Of a stretch of 64,000 bases of DNA, positions 10,674-22,493 are shown in pieces (position 1 is the stretch's first letter; each line of letters opens with the position of its first letter). Where the stretch lies: positions 13,019,534 to 13,083,533 of the forward strand of contig NC_065422.1 in NCBI RefSeq assembly GCF_024362695.1, written 5' to 3'. The notes under the pieces were generated by a model. The model was not told the DNA's origin, ran no database searches, and saw nothing but the letters and a program-made list of their open reading frames with translations. This DNA comes from Pectinophora gossypiella (taxonomy: Eukaryota; Arthropoda; Insecta; Lepidoptera; Gelechiidae). Both the position numbers and the translations under genes were made by a program.

Positions 10674-11843
10674 GGTTTATTCCCATTGGCCACCACCCTG
10701 TTTACCACCACTGGTGGCCCGTGACACACGACATTAAATATTTTCCCATCCGCCACCAGTGGTGGTCTACGGGAACAATCTTTTTAGGGTATACCCATTG
10801 GCCACCACTCTTGGCCACCACTGGTGGCTAGTGACACTACATTAAATTACATTCCCATTGGCCACCTTGATAACTGAGATATATTATTAATTATTTAGTA
10901 TTACTAATATATTAAAAAAACAAATATTCTTGTTTTAAAATAACATTTATATTATTAATTATTAGCACAGTTTGAATCAAATTATAATTAAATATAGTAT
11001 TGTAAATATTGCTATAAACAAAAAGTTAAAAAATAATTAAGTATGATACAATGATTTGTAAATAGAACCAAATTAAAATTATTATTATCACAGCTTAAAT
11101 CACATGTATGATACAATGATTTGTAAATAGGACCAAATTAAAATTATTACAATCACAGCTTACATCACATGTTTTACAACAATTATTTGATACTTAGCTA
11201 TGTTTCATGTACATACAAATTTAAACAATAATCAATAATAGATAGTTCTTAATAGTCACAGAATCAACAACGAATAGACTTTTAAAAATTAAAATAAAAT
11301 TGAATTATAATACATACATTGATTTGTAAATAGGACCAATTTAAAATTGTTATCATCACAGTTTAAATCACATGTTTTACAACAATTGTTTTATACTTAT
11401 CTATGTTTCATCTACATACAAATTTAAACAATAATCAGCAATAGAAAGTTCCTAATAGTCAGAGTGTAGTAACAATGAATATATTTTTTAACTTTTTGTT
11501 TATAACAATATTTACAATACTATATTTAATTATAATTTGATTCAAACTGTGCTAATAATTAATAACATAAATGTTATTTTAAAACAAGAATATTTGTTTT
11601 TTTTATATATTAGTAATACTAAATAATTAATAATATATCTCAGTTATCAAGGTGGCCAATGGGAATGTAATTTAATGTAGTGTCACTAGCCACCAGTGGT
11701 GGCCAAGAGTGGTGGCCAATGGGTATACCCTAAAAAGATTGTTCCCGTAGACCACCACTGGTGGCGGATGGGAAAATATTTAATGTCGCGTGTCACGGGC
11801 CACCAGTGGTGGTAAACAGGGTGGTGGCCAATGGGAATAAACC
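10674..11843. mobile_element. Long foldback transposon
   Basis: Arms of about 360 bp (10674-11035 and reverse complement 11488-11843) begin GGTTTATTCCCATTGGCCAC. They contain several copies of the palindrome CCACCAGTGGTGG. The centre holds imperfect tandem repeats of about 65-240 bp with ATGATTTGTAAATAG. No ORF, so non-autonomous. No clear target duplication. Confidence 0.75.
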
Positions 11844-11899
11844 AATAATAATATCTATAATCATGATGACTTACGAGCATGAGTTCCTAATACGTTATG

Positions 11900-12029
11900 T
11901 TACTTCCAAGTAGTTAATGCCATTTTTTAATAAGCACGCAAAAAAAAGAAACATAGTAATGTTAGGGTTCGTAATTTTTATTTTATTATTTAATTATTAT
12001 TAGTTTTTATAACTTTATAACAGACGGAG
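11900..12029. other. Family D scrap and AT-rich spacer
   Basis: 11905-11928 is a last-bases fragment of LINE family D (AAGTAGTTAATGCCATTTTTT). The rest is AT-rich with no signal. Confidence 0.35.
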
Positions 12030-12617
12030 TAAAGTCGTGAATCTGTGTCACGACTTTATTATTTTTAATTTGGAACTGGCATATCATTTCATTTGTTTTT
12101 ATTTTGATTTCCTCTGGCTTTTTAGCGGGAAACGGGAACGGGACAGTTGCTTTCTTCATTGAATAATCTAAATAATTAATACGAAGTGGTGTTTTGTGGT
12201 TAATGATCGCATTAAGTTAGTCGGAAGACATTCGCGAGTGTTATTATATTGGAGTATTCAATGAACAAAGTGTATCTGCCTATTTTCGCTTCGTGCTAGG
12301 AAGCCGCTTCATAGCTCAAAAGTTTATGCGGACTTTTGAGTTAATTCGTTTGGGGTTCGGAGTAGGAGTCTACTCCGAGGGTGGGGGCTTAGGTTTCATC
12401 ATCATCATTCATCACCTTTCACCATTTCATTAATCATCAAGAAAAAAAATACGTCAGACATAGCCATGTCTGACGTATTTTTTTTCTTACGCCCATACAG
12501 CCGTATGGGCGTAGTTCCCTTTGCCTTACCCTTCGGGGAAAACCAAACCAAAAAAAAAAAAAAATTGATTTCTTCTTTTTCGAACGGGAACGTTCTCCCG
12601 CCTTTTTAAAAAGGCGG
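12030..12617. repeat. Train of perfect hairpins
   Basis: Six perfect inverted repeats in 590 bp: 12030-12039/12049-12058 (10 bp), 12315-12323/12332-12340 (9), 12358-12364/12371-12377 (7), 12439-12461/12466-12488 (23 bp, loop AGCC), 12488-12498/12503-12513 (11 bp, loop AGCC) and 12598-12617 (20-bp palindrome). Likely one structured mobile element, class unknown. Confidence 0.6.
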
Positions 12618-12784
12618 TGACGTGGAATTTTGTTCGGTTGCGGTAATCGGTTATGAAGAGTTGGAGAGTTAACATTGTTTATGAAAATATAACATTATTC
12701 AAGAGAATTGCTGAATTGTTTGATTACGACGAGCACCTCCCTACCTGAGAGCAGTAGTATTATCACATTAATAAACAGAACGAC

Positions 12785-12945
12785 CAGGGGAGTTAAAAAC
12801 GCCACATGAAAGCATTTCATCTAAAAAAGCAATATAGCTATTTGACATTTGTTTGCTTTGCGCACTTACTTTATACGCGCGAGTGTCAAATTGCAATATT
12901 GCTTTTTAGATGAATTGATTCGATGTGGCCTTTTTAACACCCCTG
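12785..12945. repeat. Palindromic MITE family FB1
   Basis: Ends CAGGGGAGTTAAAAA and its inverse. Arms carry TTCATCTAAAAAAGCAATAT and the centre has a CGCACTTACTTTATACGCGC core. Almost the whole element can fold into one hairpin. Confidence 0.7.
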
Positions 12946-13539
12946 TTCAGTACAATTATTGATTATATTTCATTAAGACAACATTCTTCTAAAACTGCCA
13001 TGCCCTATCGGGCGTCGGTGACCACCACCGCAAAGTCTTCCCTATTCTGAGCCAGTCTGGAGAGCGCGGCTGCGTCCCTATTTTCAGTCCATTTCTTAAT
13101 ATTATCCAGCCAATTCATCCTCCTTCTACCCCTTCCCCGTTCGTCTCAATGAGCGGTACGAATTAGATCTGTCAAAGTACGGAAGCTAGTGTTGTGACGT
13201 TCATTAGTATAGTGATGTATCAGTAAATATTAGGTCGATCGATTCTTTTCTATCTAACAATAGGTACTTGTTTAATTTTCTTCTATTTTTAGCGATGCCA
13301 TTAAACACAAAAAAAATACATTACTTACTTAGTATTAGTTTTCGCCTGAAATCGGCGGATATCGTCGTGAAAACCTCACAAGCGCGTTTTTCCTTTTTTT
13401 CTTAACTACATATTCACTATAAGACAGATTATATGTGAAGTATTTAGAATATGTATCATAATGTAAAATTTTATTGCTTTACAATTTTCTTTTCAGCGAT
13501 TCAACTTCATTCTTAGGCCAAAGATAGGCGACAAAAAAC
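12946..13539. other. Unclassified, partly LINE-like
   Basis: 13000-13150 has moderate GC (TCCAGCCAATTCATCCTCCT area), similar in feel to LINE 3' ends on the - strand, but I cannot support a frame. The rest is AT-rich. Confidence 0.3.
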
Positions 13540-13735
13540 TTTTTCTTTTTTCAATTTAACTTATTTATAAATTTTAATAAAGAAAAATGTAATAAGTGCG
13601 ACATTTTGTCACGTTTTCTGTGACGTCACTGGTTGCTTTTTCATACAAATTAATTAGTTTTTTCGTGTTTTGACGTTTAGTAAAAAGTAACTGATTTGAC
13701 TAGTTGGACACTACCTTATTGTAAGTAACACGGGT
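13540..13735 (+). repeat. MITE family E
   Basis: Matches the family from the TTCTTTTTTCAATTTAAC region to GACTAGTTGGACACTACC, with a TGACGTCA core. Confidence 0.55.
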
Positions 13736-13984
13736 TTATAGTAAAGTAGTATGGCAACTACAAATGAACATAGGAAACAATTATCACTTAATGAATATAA
13801 TGCGATGATAGCAATAACAAATCACACTGATATATATGCGAAAGTAAGTCTGTCTGTCTGTTACCTTTTTACGCTAAAACCACTGAACCGTATGAGATAA
13901 AATTTGATATGGATACAGTTTGAGACATAGGTAAGTACATAGGATAGTTTTTAATCCAAAATTGAGGCATATCAGGGTAACCCT

Positions 13985-14135
13985 GTAGTAACCCTGACAC
14001 CAGAGTCGATGAGATTGGTTTCCGGCCAAGTAGTTAATGCCATCTGCGGCAAATCTACAATAAGTCACGTCAAAAAAAAAAGAGAAAAAAAGATGAGATT
14101 GGTAATTCACCTCACAACCCACACGATAGAAAAAG
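13985..14135 (+). mobile_element. SINE B tail interrupted by a LINE D micro-insertion
   Basis: A SINE tail fragment (ACCCTGACACCAG...CCACACGATAGAA) is split by a 72-bp poly(A)-ended family D end at 14020-14091. An exact 12-bp duplication GATGAGATTGGT flanks it (14008-14019 and 14092-14103). Confidence 0.75.
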
Positions 14136-14518
14136 AAGAATCCAAAAATCACCCCCTGAGGGGATGAAAAGGAGATGGAAAAAGGGCCGCTCGCGGTAAC
14201 CGAAGTCCACGCGAACAGAGTCGGTAATCTAGTATGTACTGTATAAATCAAACATTAACTTTTATTCTGCTTATAATATGTTTAGATATATCATAGTTAG
14301 GTTTCGTGATAGTCTAGTCTATTAAAGATAAGGATAATAGGCTGGTTATGTACAGACTTATGCCATTTCATATATGTCATTGTCTATTATATAAATTGCA
14401 GTGATACCTTCATGTTCGTATGCGCATGATTCTATGAGTAAGCGCATGGCGAGTTGCTGCTGTTAGAAAAGAACAAAAATATAGAAAACGTTCAGCTGCT
14501 TACATTCCCGGGCATGTC

Positions 14519-14688
14519 TTCTTCTATTGTGTGGGTTGCGAGGAGGAGTACTAACCTCATCAACCCTGGTGTCAGGGTTACTATTGAATCGCCAAAGGCC
14601 CCTGACATGGCTTATGTAACGACTACATACTTACATCAGTAAGTAACCGGGACCAACAGCTTAACGTGCCTTCCGAAGCACGGAAACT
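14519..14688 (-). mobile_element. SINE B without tRNA head
   Basis: Exact 15-bp duplication ATTCCCGGGCATGTC (14504-14518 and 14689-14703). The unit starts within the shared core (TTCCGTGCTTCGGAAGGC on the - strand) and ends in the AGAAGA tail. Confidence 0.8.
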
Positions 14689-14931
14689 ATTCCCGGGCAT
14701 GTCGTAAAAACCGACAGAGGGGACTGATCTTTAAAACCATACTGTTATTTGGTAGCGAAAGTACTTTATTAAATGTGAATCGAAATCTATCGCCGTTCTA
14801 GTAACGTTCTGTAAATGTGAAGCCTTGGCTAATAAAACATAACATAACAGCATCACGCCTGTATCCCCGAAGGGGTAGGCAGAGATTTACAGTTGAATAT
14901 AACTTCCGACGAGTGAGTGGGTTAATAACAT

Positions 14932-15192
14932 GTCTACAGGGTGTTAGTGACATCGTAATGAATACTTACTGAGGGGGATGATTCACACCATGATTCTAGG
15001 TTAATATTAAGTGGAATTTTACTCTAGGTATTTGAATTGAATGTAATGTACAGTCATGAGCAAAATAATGTACCCACTTTAGGACTCTGTCGCACTAACA
15101 TATATGACATTTAGTGCGACTTACAGTTCAATTTGTCAAAAAAGTTAATGTGACATGGTACCAAAGTGTATACATATTAATGCTCGTGACCG
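14932..15192. mobile_element. MITE fragment followed by a mariner-like MITE
   Basis: 14932-15020 is a fragment of the 785-1235 family. 15051-15192 (142 bp) has 10-11 bp terminal inverted repeats (CAGTCATGAG / CTCGTGACCG) and is flanked by TA on both sides. Related copies at 41190, 57706 and 59303; the last is also 142 bp. Confidence 0.7.
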
Positions 15193-15194
15193 TA

Positions 15195-15540
15195 CGTGTC
15201 TGTCTGTGTCTGTGGTGACCGGGAGTAATAAATGCTTCTTTCTTTCTTGATTCAAAATGTTCAAACATAACGATGAATATCGAATACAGACAAACAGATT
15301 ACATTTCAGTGAGTGTACTCAGGAATTGCACTAACTGATTCCACCTGCATCTTTCCACCATTGGACAACACAGCGCGGGGAGGAATTCCATCTACTTATA
15401 TGTAGTGGACACTCCTCCTCTTCGAACCGCTGAATTCGCTTCCAGCTTCATTATATTATCTACATTACTTGTTACTAACATAGCATGTAAGTTAGTCATA
15501 CTAACATATCTATGGACTGTAGTCTGAAAATAAATGATTA
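15195..15540. other. No recognisable feature
   Basis: Unique-looking; a short GC-rich patch at 15370-15440 carries no coding signal. Confidence 0.3.
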
Positions 15541-15555
15541 TTTTTTTTTATTATG

Positions 15556-15672
15556 CGAACTGCTAAAGAATGGAATTCTCTCCCTGCGTCATTGTTCCCC
15601 GATACGTATAACTTGGGGATTTTAAATGCAAGAGTGAATAGGCACTATTTGAGTTTGCGTGCTCCACCTTAG
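15556..15672 (+). pseudogene. LINE reverse-transcriptase C-terminus (jockey/CR1-like)
   Basis: The open frame reads RTAKEWNSLPASLFPDTYNL, then GILNARVNRHYL and a stop. This is the conserved C-terminal motif of a clade of LINE reverse transcriptases found in many arthropods. Only 39 codons remain. Confidence 0.7.
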
Positions 15673-16019
15673 ACCACATCGCTGCTTTACAGCAGGCTGG
15701 AAGATGGTCATTCACACTCAAAACTTTAAATTGATAATTTCATGATGAACTTAAACTGCCCACATAATTATAATTAGAATCACGCAGTTAAACTTTTTGT
15801 CTTCATTGATCTGGCCAACGAGTGCTATTCTATTTCGAGCACATCATAACATGATCAATTCTAAGATCTAGCTACAACATAATATATTATGTATGATCGA
15901 AAAGGAATATCGATGAAAACAACAGTATTCAAGGCAACGGTACATCCCCTGTTCTATATTGAGCTGCACTCTCTTTTGTTTAAAAGAACAATACCTACAA
16001 TAAGTGTTTAAAAGAAAAA
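15673..16019. other. No recognisable feature
   Basis: AT-rich sequence between the LINE scrap and the candidate promoter. Confidence 0.3.
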
Positions 16020-16440
16020 TAAAATATGATTTGCGATCCGGTCGGCGAGCGCCACATTTCCGCAAAAGCTGTACAATGCACAAAGCCAAGCGACGTTCTG
16101 AAACCAAACCAAACATACGCCCGCGCACATCGCGTACAGCACGCCACTCAAGTCGTACCTTCACCGGCTGAAACCACTATCTTGTTATTGCGTGTGCGTC
16201 ACACTGTACCGGCACACTATCAGTGGGCGTACAGTAAAAGTTATGACAACAATAATGCGTTATAAAACACGGTGTGTGAACCAAAAGCCGCTTCAGTACG
16301 ACGGAGGCAAGGTCAAGAGCATACTCGCACGGCTTGAACGCGGACGCTTTCCGAAACAGTCTCTCGCTACCTCTGTGATGTGACAGCCAATTGCCAATAG
16401 CCACAATAAAAAAAAAAAACAATAAGAAAAATATAAAAGT
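16020..16440 (+). promoter_or_regulatory. Candidate promoter of the transporter gene
   Basis: A repeat-free stretch with raised CpG content ends in a TATA-like ATATAAAAG at 16431-16439. CCAAT-type motifs lie 40-50 bp upstream (about 16387 and 16393). It lies directly before an ATG-free exon with a good donor. Assignment to the transporter 6 kb downstream is inferred from strand and order only. Confidence 0.45.
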
Positions 16441-16459
16441 CAAGCTCGTTTCAAAACAA

Positions 16460-16675
16460 AACGTGTGGTGCTAGCACGTGCGGTGTTCCAAATTTAAACT
16501 GCGAGCTTCGTACGCCGCGAGTTTTCCCGCCCGCGCGTCGTGTTGAAGAAAATCGGGATTTTCGCCATTTCGTGTGATTTCAAAACTTTCCTTTTCTATT
16601 GTTTTGGAGCGAAAATTAGTGGACATAGAGTGAATAAGTTGCCAAGTTGGGGGGCCACGGAGATTTGATTTCCGA
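16460..16675 (+). other. Candidate non-coding 5' exon (5' UTR)
   Basis: Starting about 25-30 bp after the TATA-like box, this CpG-rich stretch contains no ATG at all. It ends at a strong donor GTAAGT (16676-16681). If spliced to the acceptor at 22493, TAA at 16635-16637 is in frame with ATG 22570 and no ATG intervenes, which would fix the start. The exact transcription start is unknown. Confidence 0.45.
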
Positions 16676-16974
16676 GTAAGTGTAATCAATCATTTATAAT
16701 CTAAGAAACAGTGTATATTCAATCATTTTTTCATATAAAAATAATAAAATTCGATTCGATATAAAATACAGGTACTTTATACCATAATAATTTAATTCAT
16801 AACGCGTATCAACTTAACAAAATTCTATGAAGTCCTAAAACTTTTGTGCATTGTTAGAATTTAATTAAAAGTGAAAATGTATTATTTATTTAGAAAACGG
16901 TACGTTCTATTTTAATTTAGGCTATAGAATCGTGCTATTAATAAATAGTGACTAAATTATTATTATTTTTTATG

Positions 16975-17230
16975 GGAGATAGGCAAGCATTTGACTACAA
17001 TCTCACCTGATAGTAAGTAACAATGGGTCCGAGGATGGCACATGCTCATCTAGAAAGTGTCTATTCGCTCTTGCGTTGACGATGCCTAGATTATTTTATC
17101 GGGAAACGAATTCGCGGGCAGAGAATTCCAGACCTTAGCCGTTCGTATTATAAACAAGAAAACGAAACACTTCGTACGAGCTGATGGGATATTAACAGCA
17201 ATAGGCATCCCAGCCAACTTCTAGTTGCCT
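16975..17230 (+). repeat. Lepidopteran-type interspersed repeat
   Basis: Diverged copy of the repeat also at about 1970-2065, with TCGGGAAACGAATTCGCGGG...GAACGAAGCGTTTGG-like phrases. Probably LINE-derived, no frame kept. Confidence 0.4.
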
Positions 17231-18007
17231 GGAGATGAAAAGTAATATATTTCCGTTAAATGCAACTATAATCGTGATATTGTTTTAATAAGTTAGAGGC
17301 TACGGATGGTTAGTGTAAAAGAGTGGTCTAAATGAGTCGTGTCGAGCGATAAACGCGATAGTTTCGTTTCGCTTGCGTATGCCGAGCGCAATTCATTATT
17401 GCGAGATGATTCGAAACGCTCAGTGTAGGGATTTTCATTGGATCTTTTTTATTTGAAATAAGATTGTACTTTTTATTATATACCTGCTTCCTTTTTTTTA
17501 CACTTTTTATTGGTTATTCATAGTAGGATTTTTTTATTCACCTTTTTTATCTATCGCAAAATTACCGTTACTTAAGAGTTGCAAATTAATTCTCAGAATT
17601 AAAAACATAGGGATTTCTTTTTTATTTTAGTTATTTGAGCTACACTCTGCACGTGCAAAGTTACAAACAAAAAAAAAAAGATTAAGAGCTAGCTCAATTT
17701 CGAGTAGTCACAGCATGCACAATCAAGTGAACAACAAAAACAAGATATAAAATAAGAAAAAAAAAATAGAATTAATAGGGATACGGCTTAGCTCAAAAAC
17801 GGGAGGATTGGATTGGATAGGTCAGCGTCTACAATAACGAACGCGTATAGTTTATTCAATATTCGGTTACAATATCATCACTAGTGTACATCATTAGCGT
17901 TATTCACGCATATTTGCTATAACCAGGTCGCGACGATTTACTGATTGTGCTTAATGACGAAGAAAGTTCATTACGCACATACGCAAGTAGGTCCTCTAGG
18001 TACCTTC
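17231..18007. other. No recognisable feature
   Basis: AT-rich, with T-rich tracts around 17455-17560. No repeat or exon recognised. Confidence 0.3.
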
Positions 18008-18290
18008 TTTGCAATTAGTTAATGACATCTGGGGCAAACCTAAAGTCACGTTATAAAAAAATCAAATACATACTCGCACTAAACTTATAAACTTAAAAAC
18101 ATTATATTTTTATACATATTACTTGATCTTGACTCATGAGTGAAACCTAGTCAAATGAGATACTTTTAACGAAACGTGGCCAAATTGGTACAAAATTTAA
18201 GACAACAAGCCTGAGGGTGACCAGTTGGGCGCGAACCTCGGCTCAGGGCTTTATCTGAGAGGAAAATATTTGAAAATAATATTCGAATAA
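18008..18290. mobile_element. Two LINE family D fragments
   Basis: 18008-18062 is a poly(A)-ended + strand scrap. About 18178-18290 is a - strand middle piece (GACAACAAGCCTGAGGGTGA...). They come from separate insertions. Confidence 0.5.
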
Positions 18291-19217
18291 TATGGAGAGC
18301 TACTAAACTTGAAACAGATTGCATTGTATGTATTGAAGTTCTCCTTTGGATAAGTTATTAAAAATACACTACCTACTCAAAAATATATAAAAAATAATCG
18401 AAAGAAACAAAGTGGAACGTAAGTAGGCCATGAAAATTTAAGATGCATTTCCCAATTTTCTTGTCAATGTATATTTGTATATATATACATATATATAAAT
18501 TATATTTCGAATCTAATGCAAATATTAAATATTAAACGTTATTATTTTGATTAAAGTTACCTATTCTAAAATTTTGAATTATTTTTAGGACACGTGTAAC
18601 AGTTGTTAAAATAATGGTTTGAGAACGTAACAAGACAATAAAGTACAAAGGTATACGAATGACCAATTTAAGGTTCCTTAAAATAGATGGTAATTTACTT
18701 TTATGGGCGTATAGGGCAATACGCAAAAATGTAAAAAAAAAATGTGATGACGTCGTTGGCAAATGATCCCATATTGTTGATTGTTGTTTACGAATTACAC
18801 ATTATTCGTTTCTTTTTGCAGGTTTTGAACTATTGTTTTTTATTTGTGACTATAAAATTATTTAGACTTTAAAATTGTATAAATTATTATTATATTTACA
18901 TGAAATGGACGTACAAAATATTATTCTTGTCGATGTTTAAGTCTAATAGGCTACTTGACAACGTAATCAAATGAAATACTTTTTACGAAACGTCAATCAT
19001 AGTTTTTCTTGGAGTTTGCATAGTAATAATGTCCTGTCGAACGCGGTGTCGAAAAAATCGTACTCAATGTTACTTAATACAAAAATAAAATTCGATAAAT
19101 GGAAAAGTAAAATGAGATTGATTTTTGATCAACTCAGACTGGCTTCTTTTTCTAGATGAGCATTTTACAATGTATCTTTGATCCAGTCAAATGCCCTATA
19201 TACTGAACAATAGACTA
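18291..19217. other. AT-rich spacer with a decayed family E copy
   Basis: About 18935-19010 retains the ACTTTTTACGAAACGTCAA motif of family E. The rest shows nothing recognisable. Confidence 0.35.
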
Positions 19218-19381
19218 GCGGGTTAAAAAAGGGGGTCACATCGAAGCAATTCATCTAAAAAAGCAATATTGCAATTTGACATTTGCGCATATAAAACTAA
19301 GTGCGCAATGCAAACAAATGTCAAATAGCAATATTGATTTCTTAGATGAATTGCTTTGTTGTGGCCTTTTTAACCCCCCAG
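19218..19381. repeat. Palindromic MITE family FB1
   Basis: Near-complete copy with both CACATCGAAGCAATTCATCT arms and GGGGGTTAA-type ends. Confidence 0.7.
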
Positions 19382-19723
19382 TTTCCAACTACGTAGTCAA
19401 ATCAGTTACTTTTAACTGAACGAGACATAACTTGAAATTCAAATATATTTATTATTAATCCATTAGCTATGCTTATGATACTATACAAACAATTAATAAT
19501 ATATATACAAAAATATATAAATGACAATACAAAAAGACTTTCCGCAACAAGCTTTGTCAAATAATAACAGATGAAATAAAAAATATTTCCAAAAAAAAAA
19601 AAATACAACTAAAGACCGGATGCGGAAAGACGAAAATGCCGTTCATTGAACTGTTGTAATTTAGTATTATTGATGATAATTACATCACAAAGAGGTATAA
19701 TATATAAACTTAATATAAACTTT

Positions 19724-19965
19724 CAGGGAGGTTAAAATGGCCACATCGAAGCGCATGTAAAAGTAAGTGCGCAAAGCAAAACAAATGTCAAATAGCAATA
19801 TTGCTTTCTTAGATGAATTGCTTCGATGTGGCCTTTTTAACCCCCCTGTACTCTAAACCAGAGAGTATGAAGATTTTGATGAGAGTGCTCGAGTGGAAGA
19901 GGCGAAAGGGGTGTGTCAGGCAAGATCGTAGTAAGTGTAATTACGTGCTCCCTGCCTACCCCAAT
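19724..19965. mobile_element. FB1 MITE with deleted left arm, then LINE C-terminal scrap
   Basis: 19724-19848 is an FB1 copy whose left arm jumps from CACATCGAAGC straight to the centre. From 19865 the + strand contains ARVEEAKGVCQ followed by a frame break, an RTE-like reverse-transcriptase tail. Confidence 0.6.
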
Positions 19966-20427
19966 ATAATATAAGCGTGACCGTTTGTTTAGCACATGTA
20001 TAAGTCAAATAAAAAATAAAACATTATAAACTATTGTCAGAAAATAAATTTAAAGCTCACGTAAAGCTTACTTTATGTAAAAAAGCTTATAAGATTAATG
20101 ATAACCTAAATGATAAAAATGTCTGGTATTGAATTTGTTCCTCTAGTTATTTAATAACTTGTAATGTATACGCTCATTGATTTAAGACATGTGTTGCTGT
20201 TTCTTGTCATTTCTTCTCCTCAGCCATAACACCTTGCGAAATGACGTAAATTCAAAAATATTACATTGACCTTCAACAAGTTTATCCATGATAATTACGT
20301 TGAATAAATGATTCTGACTAGAAATACATATTTATTTATAGAAGAAGCATTATTTTTGAATTGTTTACTTTGTTTATTTAACATAATTATTACATTACAC
20401 ATATTTTTTGTGGTCTCTTGATTTAAG
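19966..20427. other. No recognisable feature
   Basis: AT-rich unique sequence. Confidence 0.3.
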
Positions 20428-20710
20428 AGCTGTAGTAGCCCAGTTGGAAGTACGCTTGACTCTCATTATGACGTTCCAGGTTCGAATCCCAACACGAGCC
20501 TAAACCAATGATATGTGAAGGAAAACATCGTGAGGAAATCCCGAGAAATGCAATTTGGTGGTATATGACCTAACCCGTATCGGGCTGGGTACCCTTTCGC
20601 GAGTTGGAAGGTTAGACAAGTAGTCATCTCGGAAAAAAACCGGACCTAACTTTTCAGGTTAGGTAAGCGGACCCTGTGAAAAACGGAATAACGCTGGGGA
20701 CGATTTATAG
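20428..20710 (+). mobile_element. SINE family C, full head
   Basis: tRNA-like head with A-box-like TAGCCCAGTTGGAAG and B box GGTTCGAATCC, then the family C body. Not a functional tRNA: no acceptor stem closes it. Confidence 0.7.
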
Positions 20711-21068
20711 CCGCACAGATAACATAATTTCTGGAATTTTTTGATGTAAAATCCGCCAGTAACAGAGTGATAACTAATAAGTGTAGACAAAGAGGCTCTG
20801 TACTATACTATTAAACAATGACGTCCTTTGTACTATTGCCTTGATAAGATACAACATGTACTGAACGCTTGATTCACATTTTTATGAAATAACAAGCCTA
20901 TACGAGTATATTAAAATATTATATATAAGTAATTTAAATATTCATTCATTCGACCGGCCGTTTTGTACAATTCTATTCTCTAAATTGATAACTAATGTTT
21001 TAGAACAACATTTGGTGAAAATAGAAATATATTTAAATAAAATCATTTTATTTAATTTTGACTTTAGT
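20711..21068. other. No recognisable feature
   Basis: AT-rich spacer. Confidence 0.3.
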
Positions 21069-21533
21069 TTTAAAGTGTTTTGTATGAAGTGGCTATATTA
21101 TGTAGTGTCGTAATGGCCCCGATTCCTGCAGACACCGCTTAATTTTATTTTAAGTTATATCCATCATTTTCATATCCGTCGAAAAGGAAAAGGACGGATG
21201 ATTCACAGCTCTTAATTTTAGGAAGAATGAGTAAATGAATGAATAACCCGGGCGAATCAAAAAGGTATGTCGCTGGTATGCAATCCGTTTGACGTGCTGT
21301 CTACTTACCTGTGTCGGGTTATTGACTGATGTAAAATTTTTAGACGGTTGTTTTAGATTTGTCCTTAAAATTGATGTGTGTTCCATAAATTTTATGCTTG
21401 TCGATTACCCGTCCTTTTCCTTTTCGGCGGATAAGAAAATGACAGATATAACTTAAAATAAAATTAGATGGTATTTACAGGAATTAGCACCAATGTCACA
21501 CTCCAGCCACTTCATACAAAACACTTTAAAACT
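21069..21533. mobile_element. Foldback element, about 125-bp arms
   Basis: Left arm 21069-21195 (AAGTGTTTTGTATGAAGTGG ... AATGGCCCCGATTCCTGCAG) is matched inverted at about 21395-21533. Arm fragments recur at 33477, 50805 and 59590. Confidence 0.65.
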
Positions 21534-21539
21534 AACACA

Positions 21540-21875
21540 CTTTAGACCATGATTTTGAGAAAATATCAAGTAGAATTTTCCGTAACGAATACGGATATAT
21601 AGACGTACATACAGGGTGTAACGTATTCGTTACGGAAAATTCTACTTGATATTAACTCAAAATCATGGTCTGAATCATCTGCCTCAGTATTTGTTACGAT
21701 GTTACTTACACCTTGTACAAGTACATACAATTAGCCATACAAGTAGATAAGGATTTTTCTGTCGGGAAATTCATGAAAATTGGAGTGTTACCACTTGATA
21801 TCAACTCAGAATCATGGCCTGAATCATCCCTCAATGTTTCCGTTACGATGTCACTAACACTGTATAGTACATCCT
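21540..21875. repeat. Two inverted-repeat MITE units
   Basis: Same family as 785-1235, with AATCATGGTCTGAATCATC and TCGTTACGGAAAATTC ends facing each other. Confidence 0.5.
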
Positions 21876-22140
21876 CAGCTGGACCAAACAAAACGGATTA
21901 CATTTCAAGCACCTTGCATAATGGAAAAAAGAAAAATATATATTACGATATGAGATAATGTTGAGTATAAATAGATATTTTATCAGTGTTCAGACGTTGG
22001 CAAGATTCCGGTCTACGTAAGTAAACATCGTCTGGTTATATATATAAATATAACTTCCGACATGTAGGCCATTGCCCCGACACGCGAAGTGACCATTTCA
22101 AATGTCAACAGCTGTATTTTTATATTTTGCGCAATAATTT

Positions 22141-22260
22141 AGGCGACGCAAGCTCACGATTATATCCTAATTGTGGTAGTCAGTGGTACATCCATTGCAA
22201 GATGAACTAAGTACCCACACCTCACCGAGATTTCTGTTAGACCAACCAACGAGCTAGGTG
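22141..22260 (-). repeat. Interspersed repeat I
   Basis: On the - strand this gives the TTGGTCTAACAGAAA...TACCTCTGACTACC-type consensus of repeat I. Confidence 0.55.
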
Positions 22261-22493
22261 CACCGCGCCGTAGGGAAGATATGCTCCCTTGCCTCTCGAC
22301 ATCATTTGAAAACTTTACTTTTTTAATAACGCGCCTGTCAGTGAAAAAAAAATAGCAAAATGAGATGTCATATCATCACAGCGCTATGTACATAATTATT
22401 TATAGGGTAGAGCTAAAAGTTTCGATAAAACTGTTGCCCGCGACTTATAAAAGTTTTTCAGTAATCAATTTTCTTTTCTTTTTTCCTCCCCAG

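Noticed and set aside
10674..11843. CRISPR-like array from repeated CCACCAGTGGTGG
   Set aside because: The repeats are palindromes in inverted arms with no regular spacers, in a eukaryotic setting.
16026..16383. Small overlapping open frames on both strands near 16.2 kb
   Set aside because: They lie in the candidate promoter, are short and match nothing I know.
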